Below the pieces are notes generated by a model. It did not search any database, was not told the DNA's origin, and saw nothing but the letters and a program-made list of their open reading frames with translations. A program made the translations under genes and the position numbers. From Desulfosporosinus lacus DSM 15449 (GTDB taxonomy: Bacteria; Bacillota; Desulfitobacteriia; Desulfitobacteriales; Desulfitobacteriaceae), in assembly GCF_900129935.1 (NCBI RefSeq), contig NZ_FQXJ01000009.1, positions 42,298 to 106,297 of the forward strand: 64,000 nucleotides of DNA, in the 5' to 3' direction. This document shows, one piece after another, positions 53,674-61,124 of the stretch; position 1 is the first letter of the stretch; every line of letters begins with the position of its first letter.

Positions 53674-55086
53674 CTTCGAATCCTCCTTAGATAACAATGA
53701 AGGGCGTTCTCCCTTCGTTTCTTTAACCTCTTTGCGTTCCTCTCTTGATACAACCCCACTTTTTCGCTCTTCAAAAAACTTCTTGGCTATTTGCGGAAAC
53801 AAAGCATAACTCACAACGTCTTCCGGAGATAGAGCTAACTCAAGACTGTCTTGCTTTGCTTTCGCCATGCCCGGTTCAAGTTTATCTGCAGGGCGAACAG
53901 ACAACGGCTCCTCATCTCCAATAATCTTCTTCTGAATTTCAACGTTTATTGGTGCCGGAGGACGGCCGTACAACCCGCGTACATAGCCTTTTACTTCTCC
54001 CGGAACTAATTTATATCTTGCCCCCGTAAGGACATTTAATACCGCTTGAGTTCCCACAATTTGACTGGTAGGGGTAACCAAGGGCGGATATCCTAATTCT
54101 GCACGCACCTTGGGAATCTCTTCTAAGACATCATGTATTCGCTCTAAGGCACCTTGTTCTTCCAGTTGTGATACTAAATTGGAGATCATTCCTCCGGGAA
54201 CTTGATGTTCAAATACTCTCATATCCGAGATCCGAGTGATCCCCCGCTCGAAACCTCGATTTTTTCGAAGTGCCTCAAAATACTTAGCAATATGGAACAG
54301 TTTACGCAGACTTAGGCCCGTATCAAATTCGGTTTCCTGAAAAGCCCGAACCACTGTTTCCACCGGCGGTTGACTGGCACCAAAGGCTAAAGGAACGCTG
54401 GCGGTATCTATGATATCCGCGCCTGCTTCTGCTGCCTTTAAATACGTTCCGACAGCCATTCCGCCAATATAATGGCTATGCAGATGAATCATAATTCCTA
54501 ATTCTTTTTTCAACAACGAAATTAGTTCATAAGCCTTGATCGGGGTAAGCAAGCCGGCCATATCTTTAATACAGAGAGAATCTGCACCAAGTTCAGCAAG
54601 TGCCGTGGCTGTTTCCAAGTAATGTTTTGTGGTATGAACCGGGCTGATTGTATAAACAACAGACGCCTGAACATGGGCTCCTGCCTTTTTGGCTGCCTCC
54701 ATCGGAACAACCATATTTCGAACATCATTCAGAGAATCGAAAATCCGTATAATATCAATTCCGTTTTTTACACTCAGGGTCACAAATTCCCTTACCACAT
54801 CATCCGGATAATGTTGATACCCGACTAATGACTGGGCTCTAAGTAACATTTGCAATGGTGTCTTTTTGACACGACTTTTAATCTGCCTTAACCGTTCCCA
54901 TGGATCCTCCCCTAAGAAGCGCAAACAGACATCAAAGGTGGCTCCTCCCCAAACTTCTAACGAAAAATATCCTGCCTCATCCAATTCTGTTAGGATTGGC
55001 AGCATGTCTTCTGTACGCATCCGAGTTGCCCAAAGGCTTTGGTGAGCATCTCTCAGTGTCGTATCTGTAATCTTAATTGGTTTCAC
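53197..55086 (-). CDS. Pyruvate carboxylase/oxaloacetate decarboxylase carboxyltransferase fused to BCCP
   Basis: GTG at 55086 ([10 protein letters not shown]) with AGAGGGG eight bases ahead is preferred over an ATG at 55167. 629 aa. The PYC carboxyltransferase domain (about 1-450) shows [45 protein letters not shown] and KDMAGLLTP (metal/Lys). An OadA-type helical region ends at about 445. The C-terminal 158 residues are a complete Acc[16 protein letters not shown], then [10 protein letters not shown] with the biotinylated Lys. Together with accC this looks like two-subunit pyruvate carboxylase plus a BCCP. Confidence 0.88.
   Translation of the reverse strand: MKPIKITDTTLRDAHQSLWATRMRTEDMLPILTELDEAGYFSLEVWGGATFDVCLRFLGEDPWERLRQIKSRVKKTPLQMLLRAQSLVGYQHYPDDVVREFVTLSVKNGIDIIRIFDSLNDVRNMVVPMEAAKKAGAHVQASVVYTISPVHTTKHYLETATALAELGADSLCIKDMAGLLTPIKAYELISLLKKELGIMIHLHSHYIGGMAVGTYLKAAEAGADIIDTASVPLAFGASQPPVETVVRAFQETEFDTGLSLRKLFHIAKYFEALRKNRGFERGITRISDMRVFEHQVPGGMISNLVSQLEEQGALERIHDVLEEIPKVRAELGYPPLVTPTSQIVGTQAVLNVLTGARYKLVPGEVKGYVRGLYGRPPAPINVEIQKKIIGDEEPLSVRPADKLEPGMAKAKQDSLELALSPEDVVSYALFPQIAKKFFEERKSGVVSREERKEVKETKGERPSLLSKEDSKLNLQEIKELIQIIDETDISELNLESDGVKIAIRKGPSAIMGVPVTAARQEGNPPSVTVGVPAQNSVEPAVKAAAPIISANTETITSPMVGTFYSSQSPEAAPFVKVGQHIEAGQPVCIVEAMKLMNEIESEIEGKVIQILVENGQPVEYGQPLFVIEK
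53682..53688 (-). promoter_or_regulatory. Internal Shine-Dalgarno for AccB
   Basis: Perfect AAGGAGG inside the carboxyltransferase-BCCP ORF, eight bases from an in-frame TTG at the AccB boundary. Confidence 0.6.
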
Positions 55087-55286
55087 TGCCGTCACCCCTC
55101 TTTGTATTATCCCCATTTCTCTGAATTCAAACAATGGGTAATTTTCTATTAAATGAAAATGAAACACATATGTCTTATTATATGGGTGCGATTTACCTTT
55201 TTCAACGAATCCAGTTTAAGTATACAATATAACTCTTATTATACATAATAATGTCTGATTTGGGATTCAACTGTCTAAGACATAAA

Positions 55287-55316
55287 AAGTTGCCGCCAAA
55301 CATAAGGCAGCAACTT
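55287..55316 (-). terminator. Rho-independent terminator of the cheY-like gene
   Basis: AAGTTGCCGCC/GGCAGCAACTT stem (one mismatch) with an 8-nt loop; five T follow on the minus strand, 25 bp past the stop. Confidence 0.75.
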
Positions 55317-55340
55317 AATTACCGGTGGGCTAAAGCGCAA

Positions 55341-55700
55341 CTAGTTCAACTGTTTGAGAACAGTGTACAAGAGCTCATCAGGACGAAAGGGTTTAGCGAT
55401 AAAGCCTGTGGCACCCATTCGCATGGATTCTTTGACAATGTTTTCATCTGCGACTGCACTGCAAATGACGACTTTAGCCGCTGGGTCAATCATAAGAATT
55501 TCTGCAAGTGCGGCCAATCCATCCAGTTCGGGCATAGTAATATCCATCAGCGTAAGGTCTGGCTTGTAAGACTTGTATAGTTCCACGGCCTGCCGGCCAT
55601 TTTCAGCCTCCATAATGTTCGTTAGACCCTGCCGAGCAAGAATCTGACTAATCATCAAACGCATGAAACTCGCATCATCAGCAATAAGAATTTTGCTCAT
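55341..55700 (-). CDS. Stand-alone CheY-type response regulator
   Basis: 119 aa, receiver domain only. IADDASFMRLMI acidic pocket, phospho-acceptor Asp in DLTLMDITMPELDG (about residue 53), VVICSAVADE and the conserved Lys in FIAKPFRPDE. The nearest family is CheY, which acts on the flagellar switch. No kinase, chemotaxis or flagellar gene is near; it sits between spoIIIAH and the carboxylase genes with its own terminator. Confidence 0.88.
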   Translation of the reverse strand: MSKILIADDASFMRLMISQILARQGLTNIMEAENGRQAVELYKSYKPDLTLMDITMPELDGLAALAEILMIDPAAKVVICSAVADENIVKESMRMGATGFIAKPFRPDELLYTVLKQLN

Positions 55701-55809
55701 TATCAGTGTCTCTCACCCTCTCACTGGGACTTTCGTCCTATCTTCATATAATTCGCTCTGACACAGTGATTTTCCTGCACATTATTAATAGACTTCTTGT
55801 CTATTATCC

Positions 55810-56382
55810 CTATTTTTTGGCAGATATTGTAATTTTATCAATGCGAACTCCGGTTACTCTAACTGCAACATCTTGAATAAGACTTATTTCATGAGGAGTT
55901 AAACTGGGTGCATACACAATTATCGTGACATGTTCTGAAAAAACATCGGCCACAACATCTTGAAACCCTTTTATCTTAAGTAAGTTCTCAATCTCTTCTT
56001 CTCTTTGAATTTTCGAGCTGAGTTCCAGCCATTTTTCTTGGGCCTGTGCTTTACTTTCTTCTACCGTCGAATCTAACAGTATAGAAAGCATTGCCTTCGA
56101 CTCTTGGCGTAACTGTTCTCTTTTTAAGCGATAATTAACGAAATAGTCCCCCCCAGAGCTATTAGGCTTAACCGTCTCAACTTCAAACTGAATTAATGAT
56201 TTCTCCATTTGTGAATTTACAGGCAAACTTGCTTGTTCCGGTATATAGGCGTGGGGTTCGGAAGCCATCAACTTTAATCCCAAGATTCCAAGGATAGCGA
56301 CCAATCCTATAAAACCAATTAACCATACCCTGGATTTGTGCCCAACAATTAATAGAATCGGCCGATGAATGCGCTTCGTCAT
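55810..56382 (-). CDS. spoIIIAH: Stage III sporulation protein AH
   Basis: 190 aa. One TM helix (about 16-36: VWLIGFIGLVAILGILGL), then a mother-cell/intermembrane domain with a YscJ/FliF-like ring-building motif (GFQDVVADVFSEHVTIIVYAPSL). Pairs with forespore SpoIIQ across the intermembrane space. Last gene of spoIIIAA-AH; ATG overlaps spoIIIAG stop (ATGA). Confidence 0.9.
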   Translation of the reverse strand: MTKRIHRPILLIVGHKSRVWLIGFIGLVAILGILGLKLMASEPHAYIPEQASLPVNSQMEKSLIQFEVETVKPNSSGGDYFVNYRLKREQLRQESKAMLSILLDSTVEESKAQAQEKWLELSSKIQREEEIENLLKIKGFQDVVADVFSEHVTIIVYAPSLTPHEISLIQDVAVRVTGVRIDKITISAKK

Positions 56383-56945
56383 GATGTTCCACCCATAGGT
56401 ACAACAGTAATTCTAGCACTGGGAATATTTAAAAGAGTTTGCACAGCGGTATGAATTCCTTCTCTGACTTTTGGGTCACGTGCTCCTTCTGCTATAACTA
56501 ATACTCCACCGATTTCCGGACGATCCTCCATGGCGATGACTGGCTGGGAGGAACCACTCGGCATGACCACTTGGTTATTTTCCGTAATCTCTGTGGTTTC
56601 ACGAGTTCCACCAACTTTATCTGTTTCTTTATTCGTTCTTTTCGTGACATTATTATTACGCACATACTCATTCTTAAGCCCCGTCAAAAAATTCACTGAG
56701 ACTTGGACCCGCCCTACCCCCTCCATCATCAAAATATTGGTTTGCAGTTTACTCTCTAATTCTTTTTCTAAAACACCAATTTTAGTACTTGGGTTGGCGG
56801 GAGCTGTCAACGCTGATTTTGTTTGGACACTCTGCTCAGGGTCTGCCGGTCCCTTGCCAAGATAAATAAAGGACATCCCCACTGCGATTAGAGACACTAA
56901 CCCCACCAACATTCTATCTGTCGAGATTTTTTTCATCCAATCCAC
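56379..56945 (-). CDS. spoIIIAG: Stage III sporulation protein AG
   Basis: GTG at 56945 (VDWMKKISTD) with AAGGAGG seven bases upstream; 188 aa. TM helix at about 10-30, then an intermembrane ring domain (EGVGRVQVSVNFLTG, GGVLVIAEGARDPKVREGI). A hydrophilic Thr/Glu/Asn loop sits in the middle. Forms a large ring in the SpoIIIA-SpoIIQ channel. Confidence 0.88.
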   Translation of the reverse strand: MDWMKKISTDRMLVGLVSLIAVGMSFIYLGKGPADPEQSVQTKSALTAPANPSTKIGVLEKELESKLQTNILMMEGVGRVQVSVNFLTGLKNEYVRNNNVTKRTNKETDKVGGTRETTEITENNQVVMPSGSSQPVIAMEDRPEIGGVLVIAEGARDPKVREGIHTAVQTLLNIPSARITVVPMGGTS

Positions 56946-56979
56946 CAGTTTACCTCCTTCCAAATCCTATTAACCCTCT

Positions 56980-57561
56980 CTAACTTTCTGCAACAAAAAT
57001 ATTTTCTTTGGCCAAGCTCATGAAGGTGGCAATTCGCTCTTTCACCTCTTCAGCTTTTGGAGTTTGTATTTCTAATGGCCTTGGCGAATTCCCTATAATC
57101 ACGGGTTGTACCGATTGAATAGTTCCCCGGGTCGCTTTGAGCAAAACATTTACCTGGGCAATTCTTGGTTGATCGATTAACCCTCCTGCTTCTTCTTCAA
57201 ATTCAACGTCTACCTCCGCGTCCTCAACTCCTGAAGTACCTAACACCAATCCTTTAATCTGATTGATCAGTATCTGTCGATATTGTTCCTGAACAGCATC
57301 GCGCCCAATTTTAGCCCCTTGCCCTTCGACGGCAATAGCCGGTAAATCTTGAGGAGTTGTGGCAGTCCATGCCGGGATCTCCATTGACAAGGGAGTATGT
57401 AAGAATGCAGTAATCGGAGCGAGAACCGCCGAAATTACAAATAGCCCCATCACCATTTGAACAAACCCACGCATTGATTTATTAGGCAGAAGCATCTCCA
57501 GAAAAGTTGCCAGCAGTAAAATTAACGCCAAATTTCGCACTAGTGTTTGTAGCGTCTGCAC
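56980..57561 (-). CDS. spoIIIAF: Stage III sporulation protein AF
   Basis: 193 aa, GTG start with GGAGGAG upstream. Two N-terminal TM helices (about 9-50, ALILLLATFLEMLLPNKSM and GLFVISAVLAPITAFL) and a C-terminal ring-type domain (VEDAEVDVEFEE and QVNVLLKA). Component of the mother-cell to forespore channel. Confidence 0.88.
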   Translation of the reverse strand: MQTLQTLVRNLALILLLATFLEMLLPNKSMRGFVQMVMGLFVISAVLAPITAFLHTPLSMEIPAWTATTPQDLPAIAVEGQGAKIGRDAVQEQYRQILINQIKGLVLGTSGVEDAEVDVEFEEEAGGLIDQPRIAQVNVLLKATRGTIQSVQPVIIGNSPRPLEIQTPKAEEVKERIATFMSLAKENIFVAES

Positions 57562-57573
57562 AGTCTCTCCTCC

Positions 57574-58746
57574 TTAGTGCAACATCACTGAAAAGGTTCC
57601 CGTCCCAACAACGACAGCAACGGCCATAAAAAACATAATTCCAACTGACGCAACGGAAACTAAAACTAAAATTAGACTTTTTGACATTTCTTGAAGACTA
57701 TCCGCAAGAGGCTTTTCACCGAGAGGCTCAATGAGGGCAGCTGAAATTCGAAATACGAGGATCATAGCTAAGATTTTGATCAAAGGTCCCAAACAAATCA
57801 CAATAATTGCCAGCAAGGCAACAATACCGACTGCGTTTTTTAAAAGTAAACCCGACGTAATTACAAGTTCAACTGCATCTTTAAAGAACTTCCCGACGAC
57901 TGGGACGAGATCAGCAGAATACTTGGCTGTACGAAAAACTACGCTGTCTGCAACCCCACCCGTTACCCCCTGAACCGTCATGACTCCGATAAAAACAGTC
58001 ATAATTACACCCAGAGACAGTTTACCAGCGAATTCAAAGAGTCCGGCCAGCTTACCGAGCTTAAATTGTTCAGAGATTTGGTTAAAAAGCTTAAGTACTG
58101 CGGCCAGAAAAAAGAGGGGTAAAATCACCGTTTTGATAATTGTTGCTAAGACTGTCAAACTACCCATAATAAGAGGTTTGAACAAAGCTGCACTGGTCAA
58201 GTTTCCCATAGTAATTAATAATGTCAGTATCACCGGAAACATAGTTTGCATCAGACCTACCATTTGATCAATCGTTCCGGTAGCTATCTCTAAGGCCTCT
58301 CTGAATGAAGTTATCGCCAAGCTCAGCAGAACCAGATAAGTCATGACCCGAGCAGTTTTGCCGACACTTCCACCAAAAGCTGCTTGAAGTTGTCCCAGAA
58401 CAGCCCCCAGTACCGCTAAGATAAGCAGCTTACCAATCAGGGGTGCAGTCCCTAATATTTGATGACCCAATACCGTCAACAAGGTTTTCCCTAAGTTTTC
58501 CGGTTTCAGACTCAGCTTTCCACTCTTAAGATCCTCAAAGGTGCGAACTAAGGAAAATCCCGGCATTGCCTTTTGAACATCACTATCCAGTTGCTCCAAA
58601 AAACCACGCATTTGGCTTAAATCGACCTCTTGCAAAAGATCAACATTTCCAAGTGGTTGAGGGGAAACCTCCTCAGCTAAAACCGGAGGAGTTGTCCCAC
58701 AGAAGAAGAAAACTAATAATACCAAACTCACCATAAAACGCGGCAA
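57574..58746 (-). CDS. spoIIIAE: Stage III sporulation protein AE
   Basis: TTG at 58746 (MPRFMVSLVL) has GAGGTG six bases ahead; an upstream TTG at 58767 lacks an RBS. 390 aa. Signal peptide (MVSLVLLVFFFCGTTPPVLA), soluble segment to about 115, then seven or so TM helices with KFFKDAVELVITSGLLLKN. Largest membrane subunit of the SpoIIIA channel. Confidence 0.9.
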   Translation of the reverse strand: MPRFMVSLVLLVFFFCGTTPPVLAEEVSPQPLGNVDLLQEVDLSQMRGFLEQLDSDVQKAMPGFSLVRTFEDLKSGKLSLKPENLGKTLLTVLGHQILGTAPLIGKLLILAVLGAVLGQLQAAFGGSVGKTARVMTYLVLLSLAITSFREALEIATGTIDQMVGLMQTMFPVILTLLITMGNLTSAALFKPLIMGSLTVLATIIKTVILPLFFLAAVLKLFNQISEQFKLGKLAGLFEFAGKLSLGVIMTVFIGVMTVQGVTGGVADSVVFRTAKYSADLVPVVGKFFKDAVELVITSGLLLKNAVGIVALLAIIVICLGPLIKILAMILVFRISAALIEPLGEKPLADSLQEMSKSLILVLVSVASVGIMFFMAVAVVVGTGTFSVMLH

Positions 58747-58756
58747 ATACATCACC

Positions 58757-59143
58757 TCACGGAACAAGTCGTACCAAGGACTCTGTAATGGCTACAATAA
58801 TAGGAATCGCTAAAATTATCACCCCGACTTTGGCAGCAAGTTCGATCTTCGTAGCTAACGCACCTTCTCCGGCATCACGGCAAATTTGGGCACCGAACTC
58901 TGCGAGATAGGCTACACCGACAATTTTTAAGATAATAAGCAGATAATAGGAACTAATATTTGCTTGATCCGCAAGGGTCTGCAGTAAATCAACAATTACT
59001 CGCACTTTACTTAGAATAAGAATAAAGATGGATGCACCTGCTAAGATCGAAAGTTGTAACGCAATTTCCGGGCGGATCTGTTTAAGAACTACACTGAAAA
59101 CTGTAACGATCAGGGCTAGTCCCACGATTTGCCATATTTCCAC
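58757..59143 (-). CDS. spoIIIAD: Stage III sporulation protein AD
   Basis: 128 aa, four TM helices; opens IWQIVGLALIVTVFSVVLKQ. LLIILKIVGVAYLAEFGAQICRDAGE is the family core. Small multi-TM subunit of the channel, 11 bp after spoIIIAC. Confidence 0.93.
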   Translation of the reverse strand: MEIWQIVGLALIVTVFSVVLKQIRPEIALQLSILAGASIFILILSKVRVIVDLLQTLADQANISSYYLLIILKIVGVAYLAEFGAQICRDAGEGALATKIELAAKVGVIILAIPIIVAITESLVRLVP

Positions 59144-59154
59144 ACTTTAGCCCC

Positions 59155-59352
59155 CTAGTAAAGGTTAAAAACACTCTTAACCAGAGTAAATAATTCTGCT
59201 ATAGACTGTACAACGATATAGAGGACTACAATGACTCCCATAATTGTAACCCCCTGAGCCATTTCACTGCGGCCGGATTGATTTAATACGGAAGCTAAAA
59301 CTCCTACTAAAATCCCAATTCCAGCAACCGTAATGATTAAATTAAAGCTCAT
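59155..59352 (-). CDS. spoIIIAC: Stage III sporulation protein AC
   Basis: ATG at 59352 (MSFNLIITVA), AGGAGAGGAGTGGGGG upstream; 65 aa. Two TM helices with IGILVGVLASVLNQSGR and the family tail ELFTLVKSVFNLY. The first codons overlap the end of spoIIIAB closely (21 bp apart). Confidence 0.94.
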   Translation of the reverse strand: MSFNLIITVAGIGILVGVLASVLNQSGRSEMAQGVTIMGVIVVLYIVVQSIAELFTLVKSVFNLY

Positions 59353-59372
59353 TCCCCCACTCCTCTCCTTGG

Positions 59373-59885
59373 TTAAATCAAAATGAGCACTCCCGCTATT
59401 CCGCCCAGAAAGCCCAGATACGACCACATTTTGGCTTGTTTACTCGACCACGCTTCCGCTTGTTCCTTCATTATAATGAGCTGACGTTGAACGAGTTCAA
59501 TCTGTTTATGTTGTTCTGTGCGATCAGACCGTCCTAAGCCTTTACCGACATCCCCGATCACTTGCCAGTCTTCCGGTTTAAGACAAAATTGAGCATTTCG
59601 AGTTATCACAGTTTCTCTCCAAGCTGTGCTTGCCGACTCACCCTGTTGCAATCGTTCTTGAAGTTCGGCAAAGAAATCTTGCCAAGGTGAATCTGTTCGT
59701 TCTTTTAGAATACAGAATGCCTCAGGCAAGGGAGTTGCCCCCCAGACGATTTCAGTGTCTAATAGTGCCAAAGCCATTGAACATTCTCGTAACTCTATGG
59801 GTCGCCGCCGAATCCGATAAGCAAGCCACAGTCCCAAACACCCGCATCCGGCAATCAGTGCAATACATCCCAGTACAAGCATCAC
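59373..59885 (-). CDS. spoIIIAB: Stage III sporulation protein AB
   Basis: 170 aa; begins GTG ATG, overlapping the spoIIIAA stop by 4 bp (an ATG one codon in is the alternative). N-terminal TM (LGCIALIAGCGCLGLWLAY), helical body with GLGRSDRTEQHKQIELVQRQL, C-terminal TM (YLGFLGGIAGVLIL). Related to type II secretion F-type proteins, which supports a secretion-like complex. Confidence 0.93.
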   Translation of the reverse strand: MMLVLGCIALIAGCGCLGLWLAYRIRRRPIELRECSMALALLDTEIVWGATPLPEAFCILKERTDSPWQDFFAELQERLQQGESASTAWRETVITRNAQFCLKPEDWQVIGDVGKGLGRSDRTEQHKQIELVQRQLIIMKEQAEAWSSKQAKMWSYLGFLGGIAGVLILI

Positions 59886-60937
59886 AGGATCCTCCCTGTT
59901 CTCAGATCGTAAACTCCTTCTATGGTTCCCGGTCCATGTTGCCTGCTTAACACAACCAAACGCTCAAAAACTCCCTGATCCAACAAATGAGTTATAACCG
60001 GTCTGCTTCGTGCTTCTTCTATAGAACTGGCATGGGCCGTACTCAAAATCCGGACCCCAGTGCGCAAGGCATCCGCTATGGCGATAACATCATCACTATG
60101 GCCAATCTCATCCATAGCCAGCACTTGAGGAGACATGGAGCGAACCATCATGCTCATCCCGCTGGCTTTCGGGCAACCATCTAAGACATCCGTGCGAAAT
60201 CCCAAGTCGTAGGTCGGCACACCTTGCCACATCCCGGCAAGTTCACCTCGTTCATCCACAACCCCAACCGTCTGACCCTTTAATCCTACTTGAGGAACCC
60301 CATTACTAATTAAACGAATAAGATCCCTCAAGAGGGTTGTTTTACCGGCACGGGGAGGAGAAATTATAAGTGTATGACAAATGCTGCCATCTGAACTTAA
60401 TAACAAGGGCAGGATCTTTAAACTAAGTCCCCGAATATCTCTGGCAATACGAAGATTTAAAGATGAGATGTGTTTTATTGTTTGTATTTGACCATTTAAG
60501 AGTACCGCCTCACCCGTTATGCCCACTCGATTCCCTCCCGGAAGGGTTATGAAACCCTGCTTGAGATCCTCTTCTACAGCATAAACCGAGCTATGAGTCA
60601 TTCGTTCTATGGCCGAAGCCAGATCTTCATGCTTTATGAAGTACGCCTTTTGGGGACTCGCTGCCAGCCCTTCTTGGTTTATAAAAAGGTCCTTGTCTAA
60701 GGTCCGAACCAAAAGCGGTTGCCCCACTCGCAAACGCAACTCTTCAACCTCATTAAAGTCTATTCCTTTAAGGTTATTTAAAATCGAACGGATATCATCC
60801 CCAAACCATCTGGCCATGTCTGCCCATAATGTTGCGCTTTTATTAAGCCCGGGAAGGCTTCCCTCCCTTTGAGGGCCCATGGCCTTCGAAGTCACCTTAG
60901 GTGCCTGAACGACAGATAGAGTGTAATGTAGCGACAC
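59882..60937 (-). CDS. spoIIIAA: Stage III sporulation protein AA (ATPase)
   Basis: GTG at 60937 (VSLHYTLSVV) has GGGGGG seven bases ahead; an ATG at 60988 has poor RBS spacing. 351 aa. RecA-like ATPase: ISPPRAGKTTLLRDL Walker A, VGVVDERGEL, MVRSMSPQVLAMDEIG Walker B, and STAHASS sensor. Related to secretion ATPases, it likely powers the SpoIIIA-SpoIIQ channel feeding the forespore. Confidence 0.95.
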   Translation of the reverse strand: MSLHYTLSVVQAPKVTSKAMGPQREGSLPGLNKSATLWADMARWFGDDIRSILNNLKGIDFNEVEELRLRVGQPLLVRTLDKDLFINQEGLAASPQKAYFIKHEDLASAIERMTHSSVYAVEEDLKQGFITLPGGNRVGITGEAVLLNGQIQTIKHISSLNLRIARDIRGLSLKILPLLLSSDGSICHTLIISPPRAGKTTLLRDLIRLISNGVPQVGLKGQTVGVVDERGELAGMWQGVPTYDLGFRTDVLDGCPKASGMSMMVRSMSPQVLAMDEIGHSDDVIAIADALRTGVRILSTAHASSIEEARSRPVITHLLDQGVFERLVVLSRQHGPGTIEGVYDLRTGRIL

Positions 60938-60957
60938 GTCATTGCCCCCCTTGATAG

Positions 60958-60986
60958 AAGGTATGTCCACCTTATAAGTTTTAGAC
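60958..60986 (-). promoter_or_regulatory. Possible sigma-E promoter of spoIIIA
   Basis: CATACCTT (-10-like, 60965-60958), 14-bp spacer, GTCTAAA (weak -35, 60986-60980). Its position would put the start just ahead of the GTG at 60937. The -35 match is weak. Confidence 0.3.
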
Positions 60987-61024
60987 ATGAATCCTTGGTA
61001 AAAAAAGTATTAAAGCCGGGCACT

Positions 61025-61077
61025 AAAATGCTCCCCTTAAGGCAGACAGATTATATCTGCCTTAAGGGGAGCATTTT
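61025..61077. terminator. Bidirectional terminator between spoIIIA and the GGDEF/EAL gene
   Basis: Perfect 22-bp stem AAAATGCTCC... /...GGAGCATTTT with a 9-nt loop; TTTTT follows on the plus strand and TTTTAG on the minus. It ends the GGDEF/EAL transcript (stop at 61125) before spoIIIAA. Confidence 0.88.
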
Positions 61078-61124
61078 TGACTCATGTACCAGTCTTTAAA
61101 AGAACTGTTTGCAACTATATTGAC

